Shown: positions 15,359-24,879, counted from the stretch's first letter. The stretch: 60,647 nt of DNA from Butyrivibrio sp. (GCF_017635265.1 NZ_JAGBLU010000063.1:1-60647), one strand, 5' to 3'. Notes: generated by a model not told the origin, from the letters alone. Numbers and translations: made by a program.

Positions 15359-15844
15359 ATGTCAGATACACCATTAACAAAACAGCTTAGAATGTTAAGA
15401 AAACGTCATCATTATACACAGAAAAAAGTCTCAGACTATATTGGAACAACAAGAGCAAATTATTCACATTATGAGACCGGAATCACAATTCCTTCAAATG
15501 ATATATTGAACAAGCTTTCAATTCTATATAATGTTCCACTTATGAATCTTATAAAACTTTCAGCATTATCCAAAAAGGAAGAACTGGAAAAGATAAAGCC
15601 GGAGGGAAAAGCGGGATTTGACGGACTCTTTATAGATAATCCAAGTTCACCTTCGCTGGATCCGTTATATCTGGAATTTATTAATAACTGGTCTGAGATG
15701 AGTGACAAAGAGTTAAAGGAGTGGATGGAACCTGAAGATTTGGAACTGATTTATTACTATCATCAACTATCACCTGAGAATAAAAATCTGGCAACAGAGA
15801 TGGTCAGACTGTTTATAAAAAATGACAGAAATATAAAAAATTGA
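15359..15844 (+). CDS. XRE-family transcriptional regulator
   Basis: A 161-aa soluble regulator. An XRE HTH spans about residues 5-60 (KQLRMLRKRHHYTQKKVSDYI, TTRANYSHYETGITIPSND), followed by an acidic helical C-terminal part of unknown function ending in a helix with ENKNLATEMVRLFIKND. Two start codons are possible; ATG 15359 is preferred over 15353 because TTAGGAG lies 6 nt before it. It is transcribed away from the secreted-protein gene and may control it. A terminator follows. Confidence 0.8.
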   Translation: MSDTPLTKQLRMLRKRHHYTQKKVSDYIGTTRANYSHYETGITIPSNDILNKLSILYNVPLMNLIKLSALSKKEELEKIKPEGKAGFDGLFIDNPSSPSLDPLYLEFINNWSEMSDKELKEWMEPEDLELIYYYHQLSPENKNLATEMVRLFIKNDRNIKN

Positions 15845-15896
15845 ACTTTAATACATATTGGCGATAAAAGTTGTAACAAAACATAGGAATTTGTCC

Positions 15897-15930
15897 AAAA
15901 GCGTAGCGTAAAAAGCTGCGCTTTATTTTG
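15897..15930 (+). terminator. Terminator after XRE gene
   Basis: AAAGCGTAGC and GCTGCGCTTT form a stem with one mismatch, followed by TTTATTTT. Confidence 0.7.
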
Positions 15931-16309
15931 ATAATGTGATATAGAAAAAATGGGAGAGAGTCGCTATTACAAGGCTTTCCGGGAGGTAAAAAGGAAAAAT
16001 AAGAAACAGTTGTTTTGTAGATTATAGACAAAGTAATATAGAGTTTTTTTCAATAAGCAAGGATAATAACCAATGCGTACTGTCAGCCAATAAAAAGCTA
16101 ACAATTTAACGAACATTGCATGTGCTGGCAGAAATAAAGATAGATAAATATTTCACAAATTATACATAAAATTCAGTTAGCGCTGTTAAACAGTAATAGG
16201 TAATCGAAAAGCCGTCATACCAGTATCTGCCTTTATTTCATATATGTACAAAATAAAGTTTCAAAAGAATAAACATACAATGAAATTACACACCATAATT
16301 ATCACAAAT
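15931..16309. other. Non-coding stretch without a recognised gene
   Basis: About 380 nt of AT-rich sequence. CTGTCAGCC near 16079 and GCTGGCAG near 16123 form an imperfect distant inverted repeat. No supported reading frame or other element was seen; the upstream signals of the downstream RNA may lie at its right end. Confidence 0.4.
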
Positions 16310-16543
16310 GCGACACACTTTTTTGTGTAGTAGTGCTAATTGCATAGGAAAAACGACTGTGATAGAGTGTTTTCTGCGCTTTGGAGCGCGGGGAAACGTT
16401 TTTGGAAAGGCATATGTGGAAGTCATGAGAGTTCTTTCTTGGATGCTTGACTGTTTGCAGCCTGGCACAGTCGCATTACCACATAGAAAGCAAAAATACC
16501 AATAATAAAAAGACGGTCTTAGTTTGATATGTACCGTCTTTTT
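16310..16543 (+). ncRNA. Candidate structured non-coding RNA with its own terminator
   Basis: The segment folds by eye into a closed multi-stem structure. An outer stem CGACTGTG (16354-16361) / CACAGTCG (16466-16473) is prolonged by TAATTGC/GCATTA past a one-sided bulge. Inside are a strong hairpin, GTTTTC-T-GCGCT / AGCGC-GG-GGAAAC (16369-16397) with a TTGG tetraloop, and a weaker AGTCA/TGACT stem (16421-16425, 16448-16452). An intrinsic terminator of 11 perfect base pairs with a T-run (AAAAAGACGGT/ACCGTCTTTTT, 16507-16543) follows. A 65-codon frame at 16308-16505 has no ribosome binding site. The family was not identified; a 6S-like RNA is one possibility, since it is a long bulged stem, but no signature was recognised. 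Confidence 0.45.
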
Positions 16544-16691
16544 ATCGTTATACAAGGATTGGTTTGAAACGATATCCTGAATTCTGAGAATTGACGTTAT
16601 TGCAATAATGTACGAATATGCGGTAAAATTATTACGTGTACTGTATTTTGTTTGTGAGTGCAGATTAGAAAATGTTCTATGAGGAGGCAAC

Positions 16692-19163
16692 ATGAAGAAA
16701 AAGGCACTGAAGTTTGACAAAGATTTATTCAAGAGAAGTGTGCAGTATAACGTAAAAACTCTCTATAGAAAAACTATGGATGAGGCTACACCGCAGGAAA
16801 TGTATCAGGCATCAGCCTATGCAATCAAGGACGCGATAGTCGATCACTGGATGACAACACAGAAGGTTGCTTCAGAGCAGGATCCTAAGATTGTCTATTA
16901 TATGTCCATGGAATTCCTTATGGGAAGAGCTTTTGGAAATAACCTTATAAACCTTCAGGCTTATAAGCCGGTAAAAGAGGCTTTGGATGAGCTCGGGGTT
17001 GATGTAAACCTTGTTGAGGATCAGGAACCGGATCCGGCTCTTGGAAATGGAGGCCTTGGAAGACTTGCTGCCTGCTTTTTGGATTCTCTTTCAACGCTTG
17101 GATATATGGCTTATGGCTGTGGAATCCGTTATAAATACGGAATGTTCCGTCAGAAGATCAAGGATGGCTATCAGGTAGAAGTTCCGGATACATGGCTTGA
17201 GAACGGCAATCCATTTGAACTTAGAAGAAACGAATACGCCAAGGAAGTAAAGTTTGGCGGTTACGTAAATATGTATACCGATGAGCGTGGAAGAACTATG
17301 TTCAAGCAGGAAGGCTATCAGGTTGTGCGTGCTATTCCTTATGACCTTCCAATTGTAGGTTACGGAAACGGTGTGGTTAACACTCTTAGAATATGGGATG
17401 CTGAGCCGATTCAGTGCTTCCAGCTTGACTCTTTTGACAAGGGTGATTATCAGAAGGCTGTAGAGCAGGAGAATCTTGCAAGTCAGCTTTGTGAAGTGCT
17501 TTATCCCAATGACAATCACATTGCAGGAAAAGAACTAAGGCTTAAACAGCAGTATTTCTTTATATCTGCGTCAGTTCAGACTGCTCTTCAGAGATATTTA
17601 AAGACACATGATGATATCAAGAAGTTTTATGAAAAAGCAGTATTCCAGCTCAATGACACGCATCCTACGGTTGCAGTTGCAGAACTTATGAGGCTTCTCA
17701 TGGATGAGTATTATCTTTCATGGGATGAAGCCTGGGATGTTACAACCAAAACATGCTGCTATACCAACCATACAATAATGGCGGAAGCTCTTGAAAAGTG
17801 GCCTGTAGATTTGTTCCAGAGACTTCTTCCGAGAATTTATCAGATTGTAGATGAGATCAACAGAAGATTTGTTGACCAGATCATGCGCAAGTACACTGGT
17901 TCTGCGGGAATCGACGTTCAGGCCAAGATACGCAGCATGGCAATTCTTTATGATAATCAGGTTAAAATGGCTCATCTTGCTATTGTTGGCGGACATTCAG
18001 TAAATGGTGTTGCCAAGCTTCATACAGAGATTCTTGAAAAGAGGGAGCTTAAGGATTTCTATGAGATGATGCCTGAGAAATTCAACAATAAAACAAATGG
18101 TATCACTCAGAGAAGATTCCTTATGCATGCAAACCCACTCCTTGCCGACTGGGTAACGGAAAAGATCGGAGACGGATGGATCACAGACCTTTCTCAAATG
18201 GATAAACTGAAAGCTTTTGCTGATGACAAGAAGGCACAGGCAGAGTTTATGGATATTAAGCTTCAGAATAAAAAGCGTCTTGCAAAGTATATTTTGGAGC
18301 ACAACGGAGTAGAAGTCGATCCTAAGTCAATATTCGATGTACAGGTAAAGCGACTTCATGAGTATAAGAGACAGCTCCTTAATATCCTTCAGGTAATTCA
18401 TAAATACAATGATATCAAGACTCATCCTAATAAAGATTTCTATCCAAAGACATATATCTTTGGTGCTAAGGCTGCAGCCGGATACCTTACGGCAAAGCTT
18501 ACAATTAAGCTTATCAACTCGGTTGCAGATGTAATAAACAATGATCCCGATATCAATGGCAAGATCAAGGTTGTGTTTATTGAAGACTACAGAGTTTCAA
18601 ATGCTGAGCTTATATTTGCGGCAGCTGACGTTTCAGAGCAGATTTCAACAGCATCAAAAGAAGCATCGGGTACAGGTAATATGAAGATGATGCTCAACGG
18701 TGCAGTAACCCTTGGAACACTTGATGGTGCAAATGTTGAGATTGTAAACGAAGTTGGAGAAGAAAACGCATTCATATTTGGACTTACTTCACAGGAAGTA
18801 ATGGAGTATGAGAAAAATGGCGGATATAATCCGATGGATATCTATAACAACAACCCTAATGTCAAAGCGGTTCTTGATAAACTTGTTGATGGTACATTCT
18901 CAAGTGACAGAGAACTGTTCAGACCGCTTTATAACTGCCTTCTTAACACAGTTAATTCCAACAAGGCAGACCAGTACTTTATATTGAAAGATTTCGAGTC
19001 TTATCTGGAAGCACAAAAGAGAATATCCGATGCATATCAGGATAAGAAGCGCTGGGCAAAGATGGCTCTTTTGAACACAGCAAGCTGCGGAAAGTTCTCG
19101 TCAGACAGAACAATTCAGGAGTATGTTGACGAAGTATGGCATCTTGACAAGCTTGAAATGTAA
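16692..19163 (+). CDS. glgP: Glycogen/maltodextrin phosphorylase
   Basis: An 823-aa GT35 phosphorylase that releases glucose-1-phosphate from alpha-1,4-glucans using pyridoxal phosphate as cofactor. Conserved blocks include EPDPALGNGGLGRLAACFLDS-type sequence near residue 115, FQLNDTHPTVAVAELMR around 318 and EASGTGNMKMMLNG, whose lysine (about K665) binds PLP. Length is standard. ATG 16692 has GAGGAGGCAAC upstream. It is a single gene ended by its own terminator. A weak promoter TTGCAA (16600-16605), 18 bp, TAAAAT (16624-16629) lies upstream. It supplies glucose-1-phosphate for glycolysis and complements the galactose genes further on. Confidence 0.97.
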   Translation: MKKKALKFDKDLFKRSVQYNVKTLYRKTMDEATPQEMYQASAYAIKDAIVDHWMTTQKVASEQDPKIVYYMSMEFLMGRAFGNNLINLQAYKPVKEALDELGVDVNLVEDQEPDPALGNGGLGRLAACFLDSLSTLGYMAYGCGIRYKYGMFRQKIKDGYQVEVPDTWLENGNPFELRRNEYAKEVKFGGYVNMYTDERGRTMFKQEGYQVVRAIPYDLPIVGYGNGVVNTLRIWDAEPIQCFQLDSFDKGDYQKAVEQENLASQLCEVLYPNDNHIAGKELRLKQQYFFISASVQTALQRYLKTHDDIKKFYEKAVFQLNDTHPTVAVAELMRLLMDEYYLSWDEAWDVTTKTCCYTNHTIMAEALEKWPVDLFQRLLPRIYQIVDEINRRFVDQIMRKYTGSAGIDVQAKIRSMAILYDNQVKMAHLAIVGGHSVNGVAKLHTEILEKRELKDFYEMMPEKFNNKTNGITQRRFLMHANPLLADWVTEKIGDGWITDLSQMDKLKAFADDKKAQAEFMDIKLQNKKRLAKYILEHNGVEVDPKSIFDVQVKRLHEYKRQLLNILQVIHKYNDIKTHPNKDFYPKTYIFGAKAAAGYLTAKLTIKLINSVADVINNDPDINGKIKVVFIEDYRVSNAELIFAAADVSEQISTASKEASGTGNMKMMLNGAVTLGTLDGANVEIVNEVGEENAFIFGLTSQEVMEYEKNGGYNPMDIYNNNPNVKAVLDKLVDGTFSSDRELFRPLYNCLLNTVNSNKADQYFILKDFESYLEAQKRISDAYQDKKRWAKMALLNTASCGKFSSDRTIQEYVDEVWHLDKLEM

Positions 19164-19187
19164 AAATGTTATATTTATAAATATGAG

Positions 19188-19223
19188 GCAGTACCTTGGA
19201 ATAATCCCGGGTACTGCTTTTTT
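19188..19223 (+). terminator. glgP terminator
   Basis: GCAGTACC (19188-19195) pairs with GGTACTGC (19210-19217), followed by six T. Confidence 0.88.
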
Positions 19224-19270
19224 GACATTATACGGGGAAAGGATTTGCAATACCCGGTTTATTTACTCAC

Positions 19271-19299
19271 TTTAAATCATGAAAGCCTGCTGTTATAAT
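19271..19299 (+). promoter_or_regulatory. Probable promoter of the AraC-type regulator
   Basis: A perfect TATAAT (19294-19299) lies 17 bp after TTTAAA (19271-19276), shortly before the start codon. Confidence 0.5.
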
Positions 19300-19326
19300 G
19301 TTGGATAGTGAATGAAAGGAATGACC

Positions 19327-20241
19327 ATGGAAAAAGCATATAAACTTCTTTTTAGTACAGAAGAATCAGATGATTTGTATGTGTACTGTTGTGGGCTATC
19401 GCAGACGGAGGCACATCACAGCTTTGGACCGGCTCTTAAGCCGCATTTTATGATTCATTTTGTGATGAGCGGAAAAGGCAGATTTTCCATAGGCGGCAAT
19501 AACTATCCACTTAAAGAGGGCTACGGCTTTTTGATAGTTCCGGATGAACTGGCTTATTATGTGGCTGATGAAAAAGACCCTTGGACTTATGTATGGATCG
19601 GATTTGGCGGTAAAAGAGCTGAAAAAATTGTTTCACAGCTTGGTTTATCTCTTCAGCAGCCTATTTTTAAGAGTGATAAGTCAAAAACTATCTATAATCT
19701 TGTAAAAGATATGATGGAGCACAATACCTTTAGTGTGGAAGACGACCTTCGAAGAAATGGGCTTCTATCTATGTTTTTGTCGGTAATTGCATCGGGACTT
19801 TCGGTGACACCCAAAAGTGATTCAGGAACGGACAATGACTATGTGACAAGAGCACAGGCTTTTGTGCGCAGCAATTACTGCAACCCCATAAAGGTCACCG
19901 ATATAGCTGATTATGTCTGCATAAACAGGAGCTATCTGTACACATTGTTCCAAAATAGTCTTGGCATTTCGCCGCAGCAGTATCTTGCAAGCTATAGGAT
20001 TGCCAAGGCGACTGAGTTGTTGCAACTGACATCTCTGTCAATAGAGTCTGTAGCCATATCCTGCGGATATTCTGATCCACTTGTCTTTTCCAAGGCATTC
20101 AGGCAGGAAAAAGGTATGTCTCCGTCAAGGTATCGCAAGTCTTTGCCCAAAAGTGACAGTGAGATAAGTAGTAAAGAGCATTTAAAGCAGGTAGAGCAGC
20201 TTATAGAGGCAAGGCACATGAAGTCTAATGACCCTGATTAA
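19327..20241 (+). CDS. AraC-family transcriptional regulator
   Basis: A 304-aa regulator with an N-terminal cupin-like sensing domain (residues about 20-130, with PHFMIHFVMSGKGRFSIGG and GYGFLIVPDE) and a C-terminal pair of AraC HTH motifs (residues about 185-285: VTDIADYVCINRSYLYTLFQ, then IESVAISCGYSDPLVFSKAF and a closing KGMSPSRYRKS). This architecture is typical of regulators of sugar utilisation genes in Firmicutes. ATG 19327 is preferred over 19312 and 19321 because AAAGGA (19315-19320) is correctly spaced. The target is not evident; neighbours are glgP and xpaC-telA, and the GalKT genes lie 6 kb away. Confidence 0.87.
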   Translation: MEKAYKLLFSTEESDDLYVYCCGLSQTEAHHSFGPALKPHFMIHFVMSGKGRFSIGGNNYPLKEGYGFLIVPDELAYYVADEKDPWTYVWIGFGGKRAEKIVSQLGLSLQQPIFKSDKSKTIYNLVKDMMEHNTFSVEDDLRRNGLLSMFLSVIASGLSVTPKSDSGTDNDYVTRAQAFVRSNYCNPIKVTDIADYVCINRSYLYTLFQNSLGISPQQYLASYRIAKATELLQLTSLSIESVAISCGYSDPLVFSKAFRQEKGMSPSRYRKSLPKSDSEISSKEHLKQVEQLIEARHMKSNDPD

Positions 20242-20277
20242 AGCCAAATAAGGGGAGCTATTTCTCAGCAAATAAAG

Positions 20278-20306
20278 TTGATTGTAAAGCGCAATTACTG
20301 TAAAAT
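20278..20306 (+). promoter_or_regulatory. Promoter of xpaC-telA
   Basis: TTGATT (20278-20283), a 17-bp spacer and TAAAAT (20301-20306), 45 nt upstream of the preferred start. Confidence 0.6.
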
Positions 20307-20350
20307 TAACTTGCATTTTCGAACTATTTAACATGCATTTGGAGGCTGTT

Positions 20351-21529
20351 TTGGATAAGAACACACAGGAAGTTATAAGAGCCGGAGGAGAGATACTAAA
20401 AAGTGTTACGATGGCGATAGATACAAATGACTACAGCAAGCTGGCCGGAAATATTACAAATACCATTAAGTCAGTAAGTTTTGAGCCAAAAACCACATAT
20501 ACAAGTGGAAGAACATACAGCCAGAGTCAGCCGGGCGCTGCCGGAACAAAAGTGGAGAACCGGTCCGTATATCCGTTTTTTGCAAAAAAAGTCAGTAAGT
20601 ATCAAGGGCTATTGGAGGTAATCCTTAGTGGAACCGCGTTTATTTGCTTTTTGCCAATTGTGATGGCATCACTTTTTATTGGCGGCTGGTGGGGACTTCT
20701 CGGATTTGCAATTCTATGTACGGTTTGTGGCAGCTTTCTTGGAGTAGGCATCGGCAAGTTAAAAATGGCCAAACTTTTTCATTTGTATGGCAATGTGGTG
20801 AAGCAGAATGAATACTTTAAGATTTCAGATCTGGCAAAGGCTGTTCTTAAATCGGATGATGCAGTTCTTAAAGATATAAAAAAGATGATAAAAAAGGGGT
20901 ATCTTCCAAGAGCCAGAATGGATGCGACAGATACAACCTGCATGCTTACAGATGAAGCTTATGAGCTGTATCTTGGAGCCGAGAAGGACAGACTCGCAAG
21001 GGAAAAGAGAGAACTTGATCAGCAGAAAGCGGCTGTAAATGTGGAGAACAGGTCAAATAAAGGTCTCACAGGTGTTGATGCTATCATTGCAGACGGGCAG
21101 GAATATATAAGATACGTAAGGGCAACCAATGATATTATTCCGGATACAGAGGATATGTCCGGTAAGCTTTATAGGCTTGAGAGTATCATGAACAAGATTT
21201 TTGAGCAGGTGGAAAAGCACCCTCAGAGTGCGGATGATCTGCACAAGCTAATGAATTATTATCTTCCGACGACCAAGAAGCTTCTGGAAGCATATGTTGA
21301 GCTTGACAGACAGGTTTCTCCGGGAGAAAACGTTCAGCAGACCAAAAAAGAGATTGATTCTGCCATGGATACTATTAATGAAGCCTTCGAAAAGCTTTTG
21401 GACAGTATGTTTCAGGATATGGCATGGGATATATCGTCAGATATATCGGTTATGAAGTCAATGATGGCACAGGATGGACTTACAACTGGCGGCGGGATGG
21501 CAATGCAGAGCAGCCTTAAGTCAGAGTAA
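20351..21529 (+). CDS. xpaC: XpaC-like membrane protein (5-bromo-4-chloroindolyl phosphate hydrolysis family)
   Basis: A 392-aa protein with two hydrophobic segments near residues 84-104 and 110-128 (VILSGTAFICFLPIVMASLF, GLLGFAILCTVCGSFLGVGI), flanked by soluble N- and C-terminal parts. The C-terminal half is helical and rich in Lys, Glu and Gln and fits the XpaC family. An ATG exists at 20333, but GGAGG (20341-20345) lies downstream of it and 5 nt before TTG 20351, so the TTG start is favoured. It forms an operon with the telA-like gene, 35 nt away; this xpaC-telA (yceG-yceH) pairing is conserved in Firmicutes. Biochemical function is unknown. Confidence 0.78.
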   Translation: MDKNTQEVIRAGGEILKSVTMAIDTNDYSKLAGNITNTIKSVSFEPKTTYTSGRTYSQSQPGAAGTKVENRSVYPFFAKKVSKYQGLLEVILSGTAFICFLPIVMASLFIGGWWGLLGFAILCTVCGSFLGVGIGKLKMAKLFHLYGNVVKQNEYFKISDLAKAVLKSDDAVLKDIKKMIKKGYLPRARMDATDTTCMLTDEAYELYLGAEKDRLAREKRELDQQKAAVNVENRSNKGLTGVDAIIADGQEYIRYVRATNDIIPDTEDMSGKLYRLESIMNKIFEQVEKHPQSADDLHKLMNYYLPTTKKLLEAYVELDRQVSPGENVQQTKKEIDSAMDTINEAFEKLLDSMFQDMAWDISSDISVMKSMMAQDGLTTGGGMAMQSSLKSE

Positions 21530-21564
21530 TAATAAAGAAGTGTATGAGGAATCAGGAGGATAGT

Positions 21565-22728
21565 ATGGGAGTAGATTTAGAATTTGATGCAGCTCCGGCT
21601 GCACCTTCACTGTCATTTGGAGCCGAGGAGCAGGGGGCGACTGCACAGGCTGCCAAGGCACCTGAAGAAGAGAAAAAAGACAACGGTAATCTTGCCATGG
21701 AGGCACAGCTTTCTGAAGAAGAACTTAAGCAGGTGGAGGAGTTCAGCAAGCAGATTGATATTTCCAATTCCACAGGAATCATGAATTATGGAGTTGGTAC
21801 TCAGAAAAAGCTTGCAGATTTTTCTGAGAAGGCAATCGACAATGTTAAGACCAAGGACATGGGCGAAGTTGGGGATATGATCACTGATCTGGTCACACAG
21901 CTCAAGAACTTCGACGTTGAAGAGGAAGAAAAAGGACTACGGGCACTTTTCAAAAAAAGCGCCAACAAAATCGAGTCTTTAAAGGCTAAATACAGCAAGG
22001 TGGAGACAAATGTTCAGACAATAAGCAATGAGCTGGAAAAGCATCAGGTTATTCTTATGAAGGATGTTGAGCTTCTTGACAGAATGTATGACCTCAACCT
22101 TAATTACTTCAAAGAGCTTACAATGTACATTCTTGCAGGTAAAAAGAAACTTGAAGAAGAGAGAAATACAACTCTTGTAGAGCTTCAGAAAAAGGCAGAG
22201 GAGTCAGGGCTTCCTGAGGATGCTGAGAAAGCCAAGGATTTTGCCAATAAGTGCGATAGATTTGAGAAAAAAATTTATGATCTGGAACTTACCAGAACAA
22301 TTGCAATGCAGACCGGTCCACAGATTCGTATGGTACAGAGTTCAGACACTGTAATGGCTGAAAAGATCCAGTCAACTATCGTAAATACGATTCCTCTTTG
22401 GAAAAACCAAATGGTAATCGCTATCGGAATCGAACACGCTACTCAGGCTGCTCAGGCAGAGCGCGAAGTTAACGATATGACCAACAAGCTTCTCAGAAAG
22501 AACGCTGATGCACTTAAGACAGCAACTATCGAGAGCGCAAAAGAGGCTGAGAGAGGAATTGTTGATATAGAAACTCTTAAGCATACCAACGAGTCACTTA
22601 TCACAACTCTTGATGAAGTGCTTAAGATTCAGACAGAAGGCAAAACAAAGCGTCGTGAAGCAGAGGCTGAACTTGCTCAGATTGAGAATCAGCTTAAGGA
22701 CAAGCTTTTAGAAGCTGCCAAAAACTAA
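21565..22728 (+). CDS. telA: TelA-like toxic anion resistance family protein
   Basis: A 387-aa soluble, almost wholly alpha-helical protein of the TelA/YceH family. After an Ala/Glu-rich N-terminal tail (about 50 residues) come long coiled-coil segments, with the family core around FSKQIDISNSTGIMNYGVGTQ and the conserved GPQIRMVQSSDTVMAEKIQ region near residue 250. Family members are associated with tellurite or cell-envelope stress resistance, but the mechanism is not established. ATG 21565 has CAGGAGGATAGT upstream; the upstream ATG at 21544 lacks a site. Second gene of the xpaC-telA operon, closed by a terminator. Confidence 0.85.
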   Translation: MGVDLEFDAAPAAPSLSFGAEEQGATAQAAKAPEEEKKDNGNLAMEAQLSEEELKQVEEFSKQIDISNSTGIMNYGVGTQKKLADFSEKAIDNVKTKDMGEVGDMITDLVTQLKNFDVEEEEKGLRALFKKSANKIESLKAKYSKVETNVQTISNELEKHQVILMKDVELLDRMYDLNLNYFKELTMYILAGKKKLEEERNTTLVELQKKAEESGLPEDAEKAKDFANKCDRFEKKIYDLELTRTIAMQTGPQIRMVQSSDTVMAEKIQSTIVNTIPLWKNQMVIAIGIEHATQAAQAEREVNDMTNKLLRKNADALKTATIESAKEAERGIVDIETLKHTNESLITTLDEVLKIQTEGKTKRREAEAELAQIENQLKDKLLEAAKN

Positions 22729-22756
22729 GACAAAACATAATTGAATTATTACATGA

Positions 22757-22793
22757 GGGGCGTAGAACCATCAATGATTCTATGCTCCTTTTA
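22757..22793 (+). terminator. Terminator after telA
   Basis: GGGGCGTAGAA (22757-22767) pairs with TTCTATGCTCC (22778-22788), with G-U pairs, then TTTT. Confidence 0.7.
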
Positions 22794-22816
22794 ATTACAT
22801 GGGAAGGTAAGACAGG

Positions 22817-24667
22817 ATGATTGATGACATAAAGTTCCATGCTTTTATGAAGATGACCAGAGAAGCAGCCGGAGTATCTTTGGAGGAAGCCGGAAAAGGG
22901 CTATATACCAAGAGTATGATGGCGCAAATAGAGAAAGGAACAACTCTTCCCGATTACATGATGCGTAATCGTATAATGTCAAGATTAGGGATTTCTTCAG
23001 AAGGATATGAGGATTTTTTGCAGCCGGATGAATATAAAAGATACCTAAAGAGAATGGAGCTTATTAAGCTCATTGAAGCCCGACATTTTATTGAAGCAGA
23101 AGAGCAGATTGATCAGGTAATTTTACAGAATGATGAAAAACTGAATAAATTGGAGCTTCAGTTCTACTATGATATGAAGGGCAGGTGTTTACATTTTAGA
23201 AAGGCTTCTTGGGAAGAAATATTTGAAATGTACCAAAAAGCCTGCTCGTTAACAATGTTACTGGAAGAAGTGAACGAAAAAAGGTTCGGAGTCTGGGCAA
23301 CACTCGAATACTTTTTGCTGTTTAAAATGTTAGAGGCAAAGGCAGAGTGCTCGATTGTAAAAGAGGAGAGTAGTGAAATAGCTGATGTTTGCCTGGCTTT
23401 ACTAAATCATTTGGAAGTATCTACAATGGACGTTTTGGGTAAAGCGAAAGTATATACGGCAGGAGTTGTTGCTTTGGGGAAGATTGCCCATAAGAATGAT
23501 TATGCTCAGGTGGACAAAAAGACAGTTCTTGAGCAGTACGACAAGGCTTTGGACTACTTAAAGCAAAAGAGCAGGAGCTACTACATTGCTGAGATCCTTT
23601 CAGGAAAGATCAGCGTATTGGAAGAACTTGGTAATGAAGAGGAGCTTAAAAAGGCAAAAGAGATCTATGATCTGTTTGCAGAAGTCTATAGTGAATACGA
23701 TGTGGACTATTTTATGGATTATAACTGCTATATCTACAGAGATTCAGATATTTACTGCATCGGGGATGTTATTAAATCAAGAAGGCAGATGCTGAAGATA
23801 AGCAGAGAAGAACTTGCAGACAGGGTTAAATGTTCTTACAGAACATTGATGCGTATTGAGAATAGCGCCATTTCTGCTCAAAAAGCTGTTCTGCGCCCTA
23901 TTATGGATGAACTGAATATAAACTGTGACTATACTCGTTCGGATATAATTACTGATGATAGGGAAGTAGTGAATGAGTATTATTCGTTCGCAAATATGCT
24001 AAATAATTATGTGGCCGCAGATTACGAACAAATTTATACAGAATTGGAAAAAAGGATAGACTTTTCGTATACTTCCAATAAACAACTTTGGGACGCTATA
24101 AAACTGTATATTATCATGGGTGAAGGTAAGATAACAGAGAAACAATACACATCTAAACTGAAAGAAGATATGACTTTAACGCTACCTGTCCCTATTATGG
24201 AAATAGAGGATGGATACCTTAGTCACTCTGAATTAAATTTATTGATTGATATCGCGAAATTTTCTGAGGATAAAAAGGACAAAGAGCATCTGATGGAATA
24301 TTTGCAAGAATTTTGTAGTAAGCATGAATCAGGTGGCTACCCTGTGAATTACGGAACCTATGAAACAGTAATGATCTGGTTGGCAGATGAATATAGTGAT
24401 GTTGACAGAATAGAAAAAGTTGAAGAAATAGCAAGGGAATTACTAATATTAGAATTAAAAAGCCATCGACTTTTTGATCTTCATGGAGCACTATTTATGC
24501 TTCTTAGAAATAATGCGAAGATAGAAGAAAGAGATAATGAATATTATAAACAGAGCATTGATAAAATGATAAGGATATGCGATTTTATCAATAACTCTGT
24601 TCATAAAGAGTACTATACTTTAATCAAAGAAATGATTGAAAAAAAGGAAGATTGGAAACATTACTGA
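22817..24667 (+). CDS. Large regulator with two HTH regions and a helical-repeat body, RRNPP-like
   Basis: A 616-aa cytoplasmic protein. Residues about 8-60 form a divergent XRE HTH (FMKMTREAAGVSLEEAGKGL, SMMAQIEKGTTLPD). Residues 70-300 are helical and repeat-like (ARHFIEAEEQIDQVI, LELQFYYDMKGRCLHF), as in TPR sensor domains. A second, canonical HTH follows at about 314-370 (SRRQMLKISREELADRVKCS, YRTLMRIENS). The C-terminal 240 residues are again helical. RRNPP regulators (Rgg, PlcR, ComR) pair one HTH with a TPR domain that binds a secreted peptide; two HTHs in one chain is unusual. It overlaps tail-to-tail by 7 bp with a 72-aa exported peptide gene, which may encode its ligand. Confidence 0.75.
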   Translation: MIDDIKFHAFMKMTREAAGVSLEEAGKGLYTKSMMAQIEKGTTLPDYMMRNRIMSRLGISSEGYEDFLQPDEYKRYLKRMELIKLIEARHFIEAEEQIDQVILQNDEKLNKLELQFYYDMKGRCLHFRKASWEEIFEMYQKACSLTMLLEEVNEKRFGVWATLEYFLLFKMLEAKAECSIVKEESSEIADVCLALLNHLEVSTMDVLGKAKVYTAGVVALGKIAHKNDYAQVDKKTVLEQYDKALDYLKQKSRSYYIAEILSGKISVLEELGNEEELKKAKEIYDLFAEVYSEYDVDYFMDYNCYIYRDSDIYCIGDVIKSRRQMLKISREELADRVKCSYRTLMRIENSAISAQKAVLRPIMDELNINCDYTRSDIITDDREVVNEYYSFANMLNNYVAADYEQIYTELEKRIDFSYTSNKQLWDAIKLYIIMGEGKITEKQYTSKLKEDMTLTLPVPIMEIEDGYLSHSELNLLIDIAKFSEDKKDKEHLMEYLQEFCSKHESGGYPVNYGTYETVMIWLADEYSDVDRIEKVEEIARELLILELKSHRLFDLHGALFMLLRNNAKIEERDNEYYKQSIDKMIRICDFINNSVHKEYYTLIKEMIEKKEDWKHY

Positions 24668-24879
24668 TTAAAGAATGCAGTTCTTGGAAAGTGTGACTGA
24701 AGAGTAACGATGTTCTCCTCAGATACAGTTGTGTCACCAACTAAATCACTTACAGAAACAGTTGTTGTCTCAGTGTTTGTATTTGTATTGTCTGAAACAG
24801 TAACGAATGGAAATGAAATAGTAAATGTGAGATTAAAAATAACAAGTACAAGAACAAGTAAGCTACTAAATTTTTTCAT
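24661..24879 (-). CDS. Small exported peptide, candidate signal precursor
   Basis: A 72-aa precursor with a clear N-terminal export segment (KK followed by LLVLVLVIFNLTFTISFPF, residues 5-25), a Thr/Asn/Ser-rich spacer and the C-terminus IVTLQSHFPRTAFFNQ. The minus-strand ATG 24879 has GGGAGGATACTAAA upstream, a strong site that supports real translation. Its stop overlaps the convergent regulator gene by 7 bp. The size, export signal and position next to a TPR-type regulator suggest a pheromone whose C-terminal residues are released and re-imported, as in Rgg/ComR or PlcR systems. That role is an inference; it could also be a small wall-associated protein. Confidence 0.6.
   Translation of the reverse strand: MKKFSSLLVLVLVIFNLTFTISFPFVTVSDNTNTNTETTTVSVSDLVGDTTVSEENIVTLQSHFPRTAFFNQ

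Noticed and set aside
16308-16505. 65-codon plus-strand frame (MRHTFLCSS...)
   Set aside because: No ribosome binding site, and base pairing of the segment is better explained by an RNA fold.
16286-16732. 148-codon minus-strand frame opposite the RNA candidate and glgP start
   Set aside because: Runs through a perfect terminator and into glgP; composition is not protein-like.
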